Positions 57,202 through 64,000 of a stretch of DNA of 64,000 nt are shown piece after piece. The position numbers and the translations under genes were made by a program. Position 1 is the stretch's first letter; every line of letters begins with the position of its first letter. The stretch comes from Lonepinella koalarum (GTDB lineage Bacteria; Pseudomonadota; Gammaproteobacteria; Enterobacterales; Pasteurellaceae). The notes beneath the pieces are model-generated. The model did no database searches. It saw only the letters and a program-made list of their open reading frames with translations, and had not been told where the DNA came from. The stretch is taken from NCBI RefSeq assembly GCF_004565475.1, contig NZ_SRHX01000002.1, positions 124,001 to 188,000 of the forward strand, written 5' to 3'.

Positions 57202-58209
57202 CTATTTTTTCTTCGCATATTTCAAACTATCAATCGCTACCGCTAAAATAATAATCGAACCTTTGATAATGTATTGCCAGTAAGGATTGACCCCGATATA
57301 GGTTAAACCATAGTTAATCACCGTAAAGATTAATACCCCTGTTACCACACCGATAATGGTCCCCACACCACCAGCGAATGATACACCACCAACTACGCAC
57401 GCAGCGATAGCGTCCATTTCATACATAAAACCAAGGTTGTTGGTGGCGGAACCAATACGACCTGCCTCAAGCATACCGCCGAAAGCGTAGAATGCACCGG
57501 CAAGAGTATAGATCACTAATAAATTGGTCACCACATTCACCCCAGATACTTTAGCCGCTTCTGGGTTGCCTCCGATAGCAAAGATGTTTTTACCAAAGCG
57601 AGTTTTGTTCCAGAGGGTCCACATAATAATGGTGGCGATAATGGCATAAATGGTAATATAGGAGAGCTTAAACGAACCCAGTAGGAAAAAGCCTTGTGTG
57701 AAGTCAGAGAAATTTTCGGTAAAGCCGGCAATTGGTGATGAGCCTACTGCGTCATAATAGAGGGAGTTGATCCCATAGACGATAATCATGGTTCCCATGG
57801 TGGCAATAAATGGTGTCACATTTAATACTGCAATCACGAAACCGTTTAGTAAACCGATTAATGCACCGATGGCACAAACCAGCAAGATGACGGCAATAAT
57901 TGGCATTTCAGGTAAATCTGGAAAAACACGATTGAGATTGTCCATACCTTGTAGCATAGTCGCAGAAATCACTGCCGCTAAACCTACTTGACGACCGGCA
58001 GATAAGTCGGTACCTTGTACTACCAAAAGCCCAGCAACGCCTAAAGCAATTACTAACCGCACTGATGATTGGGTGAGGATATTACTAAAATTTCGCAAGC
58101 TTAAAAAGCTGGGATCTTGAGCAATAATTATTAAAAGTAAAATTAATAACACAAAGTAAATGGCATTTTGTTTGAAAAAATCCCACGTTTTATTGTCTTT
58201 AATAACCAT
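57202..58209 (-). CDS. mglC: galactose/methyl-galactoside ABC transporter permease
   Basis: 335 aa, about ten hydrophobic segments. AraH/RbsC family permease with SVRLVIALGVAGLLVVQGTDLSAGRQVGLAA and GGNPEAAKVSGVNVV, the loop that contacts the ATPase. Last gene of mglBAC, 24 bp after mglA. The inner-membrane channel works as a dimer with MglA. Confidence 0.95.
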   Translation of the reverse strand: MVIKDNKTWDFFKQNAIYFVLLILLLIIIAQDPSFLSLRNFSNILTQSSVRLVIALGVAGLLVVQGTDLSAGRQVGLAAVISATMLQGMDNLNRVFPDLPEMPIIAVILLVCAIGALIGLLNGFVIAVLNVTPFIATMGTMIIVYGINSLYYDAVGSSPIAGFTENFSDFTQGFFLLGSFKLSYITIYAIIATIIMWTLWNKTRFGKNIFAIGGNPEAAKVSGVNVVTNLLVIYTLAGAFYAFGGMLEAGRIGSATNNLGFMYEMDAIAACVVGGVSFAGGVGTIIGVVTGVLIFTVINYGLTYIGVNPYWQYIIKGSIIILAVAIDSLKYAKKK

Positions 58210-58233
58210 AACAACCTTCCTTTATTACATAGG

Positions 58234-59736
58234 TTATAAATATTTCGCCGCAAGTTGTAAAATTTCTTGTTGCGATGTTTTACTTGTTTCTACAATACCT
58301 GCCACTTTACCATTGCTCATCACTAAAATACGGTCAGTGACGCCCAGTAACTCTGGCATTTCAGATGAAATCATAATGATCCCTTTGTCTTTTTGAGCAA
58401 GTTGCATAATGAGTTGATAAATCTCAAATTTTGCACCTACATCAATCCCACGAGTGGGCTCATCCAGCATCAAAATTTCTGGTTGAGTTAATAACCAACG
58501 GCCGATAACCACTTTTTGCTGATTACCGCCAGAAAGTGAACCAATATTCGTTTTATGGGACGGAGTTTTTACATTCATGGCATCAATCACCCATTGGGTA
58601 TCACTGCTCATTTTTTTGTTGCTTAATAAGCCCCATTTGCTGATATAGGATTTCATATTCGAAATCAAAGAATTAAACTCAATATTCAGGTTGGCATAAA
58701 TTCCCGTAGAACGACGTTCTTCGGTTACTAGGGCAAAACCATTATTAATGGATTCAAGTGCGGTGCGATTTTTCATAATTTTTCCATGCAGTTTTACCGT
58801 ACCGTTTTTTTGTTCCCGCACACCAAAAATGGTTTCCACAATATCTGTTCGTTTTGCCCCAACTAAGCCTGCTATGCCGAGAATTTCGCCTTTGCGTAAT
58901 TCAAAACTGACATCTTGAATGGATGGTTGATTTTTTGCCGTCAAATGTTCCACTTGTAGAATCACTTCTTTGGGTTGGTTAGTTTTCGGAGGGAAACGTT
59001 GGGTTAATTCACGTCCAACCATCATGGCGACAATACCATCCATGGTTGCTTCTTCAACCGGCACCGTATTAATCCATTTACCGTCACGCAGAACCGTAAC
59101 TTCATCACAAATTTTGAAAATTTCGTCCATTTTGTGGGAAATATAAATAATGCCACAGCCACGATCTTTTAATGTCTGAATGATTTTAAACAGATGATCT
59201 ACTTCTTTTTCTGATAAGGAAGATGTTGGTTCGTCCATAATTACAATTTTTGCATTGTAAGAGAACGCCTTAGCAATTTCGATCATCTGCATTTGTGAAA
59301 CCGATAAATTTGCCACTTTTTCTTTTGGATCAATAGCAATATCAAGTTCGTCAAAAATGGCTTTGGTATCGTGATACATTTTAGTGTGATCCACAAAAAT
59401 ACCTTTTAGTGGATAACGTCCTAACCAAAGGTTATCCATTACACTACGTTGACGTACTAAATTTAATTCTTGATGCACCATCGAAATCCCATTTTCGAGG
59501 GCTTCTTTCGAGGTTTTGAAGTTTACTGGTTTGCCTAAGAACAGAATTTCACCCTCATCTTTAGCATAGATCCCAAATAAACATTTCAATAGGGTAGATT
59601 TCCCCGCTCCATTTTCCCCCATTAAGGCATGCACAGAGTGGGATTTGACCGTGAGATTAGCACCGTCTAACGCTTTTACCCCCGGGAAAGATTTACTAAC
59701 GTTGGTCATTGTGAGTAGCACTTCTTGTGTTAACAT
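58234..59736 (-). CDS. mglA: galactose/methyl-galactoside ABC transporter ATPase
   Basis: 500 aa, two fused ABC domains. First: Walker [21 protein letters not shown], signature [15 protein letters not shown] (non-canonical SVSQM), Walker [12 protein letters not shown]. Second: a degenerate Walker [20 protein letters not shown], signature [16 protein letters not shown], Walker [13 protein letters not shown]. This pattern, with the second site altered, is normal for sugar ATPases of the MglA/RbsA class. Confidence 0.95.
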   Translation of the reverse strand: MLTQEVLLTMTNVSKSFPGVKALDGANLTVKSHSVHALMGENGAGKSTLLKCLFGIYAKDEGEILFLGKPVNFKTSKEALENGISMVHQELNLVRQRSVMDNLWLGRYPLKGIFVDHTKMYHDTKAIFDELDIAIDPKEKVANLSVSQMQMIEIAKAFSYNAKIVIMDEPTSSLSEKEVDHLFKIIQTLKDRGCGIIYISHKMDEIFKICDEVTVLRDGKWINTVPVEEATMDGIVAMMVGRELTQRFPPKTNQPKEVILQVEHLTAKNQPSIQDVSFELRKGEILGIAGLVGAKRTDIVETIFGVREQKNGTVKLHGKIMKNRTALESINNGFALVTEERRSTGIYANLNIEFNSLISNMKSYISKWGLLSNKKMSSDTQWVIDAMNVKTPSHKTNIGSLSGGNQQKVVIGRWLLTQPEILMLDEPTRGIDVGAKFEIYQLIMQLAQKDKGIIMISSEMPELLGVTDRILVMSNGKVAGIVETSKTSQQEILQLAAKYL

Positions 59737-59770
59737 ATCTCACCTCACATTAAATCATTAAAGAAACAAT

Positions 59771-59821
59771 AGGGCTTGTGTTTCTTATGAGATAGACACA
59801 AGTATGACCATCACAAGCCCT
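59771..59821 (-). other. alternative hairpins between mglB and mglA
   Basis: AGGGCTTGTG (59771-59780) pairs perfectly with CACAAGCCCT (59812-59821). The inner part CTTGTGT can instead pair with ACACAAG near 59796-59802. The structure lies just after the mglB stop and probably keeps mglB mRNA more abundant than mglAC. Confidence 0.6.
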
Positions 59822-59840
59822 AACGACAAGATAATAGGAA

Positions 59841-60833
59841 TTATTTTAAGAATGTATCTAAGTTATCTTTGTCAACACCGACATAAGGAACACGTACAAC
59901 ACGATTTTCTAATTTCCAGTTAGTACCTTCGGTGGCCGGTTTACCATTGGCAAGGTTATTGGCAAGTTGCACAACTGCTTTACCTTGGTTTACGCCGTCA
60001 TTTAATACGGTACCGGCAATATCGCCTTTTTTGATTAATTGCAACACTTCAGGTAGGGCATCGACACCGAATACCGGTAATTTTTTACCATGGGCTTTCA
60101 CCGCTTCTAAAGCACCCATTGCCATGCCATCATTATTGGAAATAATCACTTCAATTTGATTTGCTTTACTACTTGAAAGCCATGCATCAATTTTATCTTT
60201 CGCTAATGCCGCATCCCACATTCCAGTGTCGATAAATAATTGTTCAGTTTCAATACCTTGTGCATTTAATTTTTCGATCACATATTTGGTACGTGCTTCC
60301 GCATCAGGGTGTCCCGGTTCGCCTTTTAATAACACATATTGAATCTTGCCGTCTTTATTTAAATCAAGGGCTGAATTCGCTTTCCATTGTTTGGCAATTA
60401 ATTCCCCTTGGATTTCCCCAGATTCTTTTGGATCGGTACCCACATAGTAAGCATTTTCGTAACTCTCAATGGCTTTAGCACCCGGGTCTTTATTGAAGAA
60501 TACCACTGGAATATCTTCTGCTTTTGCTTTTTTAATAATAGTCGGCGCCGCAGATGGGTCAACTAAGTTAATCGCAAGGGCTTTTACCCCTTTAGAAATT
60601 AACACATCCACTTGGTCATTTTGAATAGATTGTGCATTTTGTGAGTCGTTCATTAATAGCTCAATACCGGTTAAGTTTTTGGCTTCTTTATCAATTTCTT
60701 GACGCATTAATGCCATAAAGTTGTCATCATATTTGTAAATGGTTACACCGATACGATTGGCTGCTTGGGCGGCACTGCTTGCCAAGCCTAAACCGATAGA
60801 TAATGCGACTGCACTTAATACTGCTTTTTTCAT
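59841..60833 (-). CDS. mglB: galactose/glucose-binding periplasmic protein
   Basis: 330 aa with a signal peptide ([23 protein letters not shown]). Mature part begins [23 protein letters not shown], with binding-cleft residues in [28 protein letters not shown] and [17 protein letters not shown]. Binds galactose and glucose, delivers them to MglAC and may signal through chemoreceptors in other species. First gene of the mgl operon. Confidence 0.96.
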   Translation of the reverse strand: MKKAVLSAVALSIGLGLASSAAQAANRIGVTIYKYDDNFMALMRQEIDKEAKNLTGIELLMNDSQNAQSIQNDQVDVLISKGVKALAINLVDPSAAPTIIKKAKAEDIPVVFFNKDPGAKAIESYENAYYVGTDPKESGEIQGELIAKQWKANSALDLNKDGKIQYVLLKGEPGHPDAEARTKYVIEKLNAQGIETEQLFIDTGMWDAALAKDKIDAWLSSSKANQIEVIISNNDGMAMGALEAVKAHGKKLPVFGVDALPEVLQLIKKGDIAGTVLNDGVNQGKAVVQLANNLANGKPATEGTNWKLENRVVRVPYVGVDKDNLDTFLK

Positions 60834-60922
60834 AACAATGTCCTCGTTAATTGATTAACTAAAATGATGAAATTACCACAAAATTGTCTAAAAAACTGTA
60901 ACAACCTTGTTGTAATATGACT

Positions 60923-60995
60923 AAGATACACTATTTCTTTTTACAATACTGTGATCATTCTCACATTTTTGATAAAAAACTGTAAGCGGTTACAA
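60923..60995 (-). promoter_or_regulatory. mgl promoter: class II CRP site plus GalS operator
   Basis: On the minus strand TATCTT (60928-60923) is the -10. TGTGATCATTCTCACA at 60950-60965 is a perfect CRP site centred ~41.5 bp before the predicted start at 60916. A gal-type operator (TGTAAGCGGTTACA, 60981-60994) lies just upstream of it. Together they predict CRP activation and GalS repression. Confidence 0.85.
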
Positions 60996-60999
60996 AAAA

Positions 61000-62004
61000 T
61001 TATCGCTGATAACAGCTATCCGTTGAAAAACGTCGCACTACCGTTGGATTAAATTGTGTATGAATCGGCGTTTCGATGTTTTCATTAATCAAACTTAAGG
61101 CTAATTTTGATGCATAAGTTGCCATTAAATCAATTGGATAACGAATAGTTGAGAGTTTTGGTACTAAATGGCTAGCAATCGGCATATCATCAAAACCGAT
61201 CAACGAAAATTGACGTGGTACATTGATATTATTTTCAGTTAAGACTGATAATGCGCCAGCCGCCATGCTGTCATTGTACGTTACTACAGCCGTTAAATCG
61301 GAATGATAGCTCAATAAATCAATCATTGCGGCTTCACCCCCTTCGAAATCAGGGCTATTTTGTACGCTGGTATTTTCAATCACGGGTAAGCCATATTGTT
61401 GAAGTGCGGTTAAATAGCCTTGTTTTCTTTCTACTTCATCATTAATTTGATGATTTGAGCCGATATAACCGATTTTACGATGACCTAATTTAATCAATAA
61501 TTCTGTCGCTAGAAATGTGCCACGTTGATTATCTAAGCTGACACAACGATGTTCATAACCAGCAATACAGCGGTTAATAATCACCATTCCTTTCGCTTGT
61601 TCTAAATAATTGATTAACTCTTGATCGGTCAATGCCTTAGAATGTACGACTAAACAGCTACAACGCTTACGTAACAGCGTTTCAATTGCATTACGTTCTT
61701 TTTCTGCATTGTGATAACCTATCCCGATTAAAATCGTTTTGCCATATTCATGGGCAACCTGATCCACGGATTTCACCAAAATCGCAAAAAATGGATCGGT
61801 CACATCAGTGACAACAACACCTAATGTATCAGTATTTTGTAAGGCTAAGGCTTGCGCATTGGCATTGGGTGAATATCCCAAATTTTGCACCGCACTTTCT
61901 ACCGCAAGGCGAGCAGTTTCACTACAAGATGCGTTATTCAGTACACGGGATACCGTGGCGACGGAGACACCAGCTTGTTTGGCAACATCACGAATGGTAA
62001 TCAT
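61000..62004 (-). CDS. galS: galactose-responsive LacI-family repressor
   Basis: 334 aa from ATG 62004 (GGGAG RBS); an upstream extension to 62025 has no support. [42 protein letters not shown], hinge [39 protein letters not shown], sugar-binding domain with [22 protein letters not shown]. It sits between mgl and galTK, as in H. influenzae, and should act on the operators at both promoters. Confidence 0.92.
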   Translation of the reverse strand: MITIRDVAKQAGVSVATVSRVLNNASCSETARLAVESAVQNLGYSPNANAQALALQNTDTLGVVVTDVTDPFFAILVKSVDQVAHEYGKTILIGIGYHNAEKERNAIETLLRKRCSCLVVHSKALTDQELINYLEQAKGMVIINRCIAGYEHRCVSLDNQRGTFLATELLIKLGHRKIGYIGSNHQINDEVERKQGYLTALQQYGLPVIENTSVQNSPDFEGGEAAMIDLLSYHSDLTAVVTYNDSMAAGALSVLTENNINVPRQFSLIGFDDMPIASHLVPKLSTIRYPIDLMATYASKLALSLINENIETPIHTQFNPTVVRRFSTDSCYQR

Positions 62005-62027
62005 ATTTTTCTCCCAATATAACAATG

Positions 62028-62100
62028 ATGTAGGGGCGTATTGTATACACTCTTGTGATTAATACAGCGTAATCTGGGCGTATGCAATACGCCCCTACAT
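62028..62100. mobile_element. 73-bp miniature inverted-repeat element
   Basis: ATGTAGGGGCGTATTG (62028-62043) and CAATACGCCCCTACAT (62085-62100) are perfect 16-bp terminal inverted repeats around a 41-bp AT-rich centre, which also holds shorter internal repeats (GGGCGTAT). No coding capacity. It lies between galS and the upstream gal operator, in the galS leader, and could fold into a long hairpin in the galS mRNA. Confidence 0.65.
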
Positions 62101-62113
62101 TCAAAGATACATA

Positions 62114-62129
62114 ATGAAAACGTTACCAC
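62114..62129. promoter_or_regulatory. upstream gal operator
   Basis: Minus strand GTGGTAACGTTTTCAT fits the GalR/GalS consensus GTGKAANCGNTTNCAC with two differences. It lies ahead of galS as well as galT, so it may serve autoregulation and looping with the second operator 128 bp away. Confidence 0.75.
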
Positions 62130-62187
62130 TTCATTTTTGCCATTTCAACCCAAAAATACAATAAATTTTTCAATTTTTTTTCAAAAA

Positions 62188-62257
62188 TATGATCTACGTC
62201 ACAGATTATTTCAAAAAATCTGCTATCTTATACCAAGTCAAATGTAACCGTTTTCGT
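62188..62257 (+). promoter_or_regulatory. galT promoter: class II CRP site, extended -10 and internal operator
   Basis: TATGATCTACGTCACA (62188-62203) is a CRP site with one mismatch. TGCTATCTT supplies an extended -10 (62224-62229), giving a start near 62237 and CRP at about -41.5. A second gal operator (TGTAACCGTTTTCG, 62243-62256) lies just after the start. Confidence 0.8.
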
Positions 62258-62281
62258 TTTTATCAAGCGTAAGGATATTCT

Positions 62282-63331
62282 ATGAGCATTATTTTTGATC
62301 CAACCGAACACCCACATCGCCGTTACAATCCACTCATTGATCAATGGGTACTCGTTTCACCGCACCGTGCTAAACGTCCGTGGCAAGGGCAACAGGAAAA
62401 AGTTAATGAAGAACAAAAGCCAAATCATGATCCAAATTGTTATCTCTGTCCACGCAATAAACGCATTACAGGGGAACTCAATCCAGATTATCAACAGCCT
62501 TATGTGTTTAAAAATGATTTTTCGGCATTGCTAGAAGATACGCCTGCCCCTGAAAAATCCACTGATCCGCTATTTCAATCGGCTCAAGCTCAAGGCGAAA
62601 GTCGGGTAATTTGTTTTTCGCCTGATCATAGTAAAACCTTGCCATTATTAAGCGTGGCGGAAATTAGCCAAGTGATTAAGGTTTGGCAGCAACAACTTAG
62701 TGAGTTGGGGCAAAAGTATCAATGGGTACAAATTTTTGAAAATAAAGGGGCGGCGATGGGCTGTTCCAATCCACATCCACATGGTCAAATTTGGGCAAAT
62801 AGCTTTTTACCGAACGAAGTCGCTCGAGAAGATCAAACTCAACGCCGTTATTTTGTTGAACAGCATTCGCCAATGTTGCTTGACTATGCTCAACGTGAAT
62901 TACAATTAAAAGAACGCATTGTGGTGCAAACCGAACATTGGTTAGCCGTGGTGCCGTATTGGGCGGTATGGCCGTTTGAAACCCTATTAATGCCGAAAAA
63001 AGCACACATTAAACGCTTAACGGAATTAAACCCTGAACAGGCGGAAGATTTAGCGTTAATGCTAAAAAAATTAACCACCAAATACGATAATTTATTTAAC
63101 ACATCATTCCCTTATTCAATGGGTTTTCATGCCGCACCATTTAACGGTGAACCAAACGATCACTGGCAATTACACGCCCATTTTTATCCGCCATTGTTGC
63201 GCTCTGCTACGGTGCGAAAATTTATGGTGGGCTACGAAATGTTAGGCGAAAGCCAACGGGATTTAACCGCTGAACAAGCGGCGACAAGATTACGTGATTT
63301 AAGCGAAGTACATTATAAAGAAGGAAAATAA
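62282..63331 (+). CDS. galT: galactose-1-phosphate uridylyltransferase
   Basis: 349 aa. Leloir pathway, exchanges UMP between UDP-glucose and galactose-1-phosphate. N-terminal [25 protein letters not shown], zinc-site Cys pair CYLCPRN, active-site motif [14 protein letters not shown] (His-Pro-His), and C-terminal HAHFYPPLL. Normal length. One base separates it from galK. Confidence 0.97.
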   Translation: MSIIFDPTEHPHRRYNPLIDQWVLVSPHRAKRPWQGQQEKVNEEQKPNHDPNCYLCPRNKRITGELNPDYQQPYVFKNDFSALLEDTPAPEKSTDPLFQSAQAQGESRVICFSPDHSKTLPLLSVAEISQVIKVWQQQLSELGQKYQWVQIFENKGAAMGCSNPHPHGQIWANSFLPNEVAREDQTQRRYFVEQHSPMLLDYAQRELQLKERIVVQTEHWLAVVPYWAVWPFETLLMPKKAHIKRLTELNPEQAEDLALMLKKLTTKYDNLFNTSFPYSMGFHAAPFNGEPNDHWQLHAHFYPPLLRSATVRKFMVGYEMLGESQRDLTAEQAATRLRDLSEVHYKEGK

Positions 63332-63332
63332 C

Positions 63333-64000
63333 ATGACCCCTTTACAACAAGCTAACCAATTATTTGAGCAAAAATTTCACCGCACTTCCGAATTAAATGT
63401 ATATGCTCCGGGGCGAGTGAACATTATCGGCGAACATACCGATTACAATGATGGCTTTGTGATGCCTTGTGCGATTAATTATGGTACGGCAGTGAGTGGC
63501 GCAAAACGTGATGATCATATTTTTAATGTCTATGCCGCCGATTTAGAGGATACCGATCAATTTTCATTAACCACCGAAATTACCCCAGTGGCTAATAAAA
63601 AATGGACGGGTTATGTGCGTGGGGTGGTGAAGTTTATTCAGCAACATTGCCCTGATTTCAAGCAAGGGGCTGATTTAGTCATCACGGGTAATGTGCCCTT
63701 ATCTGCGGGGTTAAGTTCTTCCGCTTCCCTTGAAGTGGCAGTAGGTAAATTTTGTCAACAGTTAGGAAACCTTGCCTTAACCGATACGCAGATTGCGTTA
63801 ATCGGACAAATGGCAGAAAATAAATTTGTCGGGGCAAATTGTGGCAATATGGATCAGCTTATTTCAGCCTTAGGCGAACAAGGTCATTTACTCATGATTG
63901 ATTGCCGTAGCCTTGCAACCGTTGCTGTGCCAGTGCCAGAAAATATTGCGGTGATGATCGTGAATTCCCATGTTAAACACGATTTAGTCACGGGCGAATA
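63333..64000 (+). CDS. galK: galactokinase (5' part, cut by the window edge)
   Basis: 222 complete codons from ATG 63333 (RBS AAGGAAA) run off the right end; the family is ~385 aa. GHMP-kinase signatures are clear: the galactose-binding motif [21 protein letters not shown] and the ATP loop [19 protein letters not shown], then the catalytic-region [15 protein letters not shown]. Phosphorylates galactose at C1. An uptake sequence lies inside the N-terminal coding region. Confidence 0.96.
   Translation, partial: MTPLQQANQLFEQKFHRTSELNVYAPGRVNIIGEHTDYNDGFVMPCAINYGTAVSGAKRDDHIFNVYAADLEDTDQFSLTTEITPVANKKWTGYVRGVVKFIQQHCPDFKQGADLVITGNVPLSAGLSSSASLEVAVGKFCQQLGNLALTDTQIALIGQMAENKFVGANCGNMDQLISALGEQGHLLMIDCRSLATVAVPVPENIAVMIVNSHVKHDLVTGE

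Overview
The window comes from a Pasteurellaceae chromosome. The Haemophilus-type DNA uptake sequence (core AAGTGCGGT, either strand) occurs more than two dozen times, often as inverted pairs that act as terminators. Gene content and order (mglBAC-galS/galT-galK, tad locus, purMN, smp/serB) also fit the family. I cannot name the species. The DNA is AT-rich and has no rRNA operon, prophage or CRISPR array.

Layout. 0-5 kb, minus strand: a LysM lipoprotein, then hisH and hisB separated by a vapBC toxin-antitoxin pair, then a SulP transporter. 5-6.4 kb: tRNA-Ser(GGA), comEA and a dinJ-yafQ pair whose toxin is frameshifted. 6.4-13.2 kb: purMN with a PurR box, an alanine dehydrogenase/NSS transporter operon with a CRP site, smp/serB and yajQ. 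13.3-23 kb: a beta-glucoside block with a CRP site, a LicT-type antiterminator leader, PTS IIBCA, two lipoprotein hydrolases, a 6-phospho-beta-glucosidase and licT, followed by a GlcNAc/glucose-type PTS permease. 23-36.8 kb: a complete flp-rcp-tad pilus locus (flp1, flp2, tadV, rcpCAB, tadZABCDEFG) and a phosphoethanolamine-transferase-like gene. No uptake sequence was found across this segment. 36.9-40 kb: maeB and mqsRA. 40-46.8 kb: a hybrid operon of a tripartite tricarboxylate-type transporter (tctCBA), a DHDPS/NAL-family aldolase, rbsK, an inserted mazEF pair and rbsR. A 30-bp perfect palindrome lies at its promoter. 46.8-51.3 kb: a type III restriction-modification system whose mod gene has five GATCC repeats in its 5' coding end. 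51.4-51.7 kb: a small bidirectionally transcribed locus encoding a 27-aa hydrophobic peptide, built like a type I toxin-antitoxin module. 51.8-57 kb: rsuA, bcr, a zinc-ribbon protein, an MFS carrier, an IS remnant and a non-canonical NRAMP protein. 57-64 kb: mglCAB, galS, galT and the start of galK, with paired gal operators and class II CRP sites.

Taken together, the window is dominated by carbon acquisition under CRP control (six CRP-like sites), a probably acquired surface pilus, and many small toxin-antitoxin units lodged at gene junctions. The least explained items are the 27-aa peptide locus, the tct/aldolase/rbsK/rbsR operon and the lipoprotein GH3/esterase pair. The repeat-bearing type III methyltransferase is a good candidate for a phase-variable regulator.
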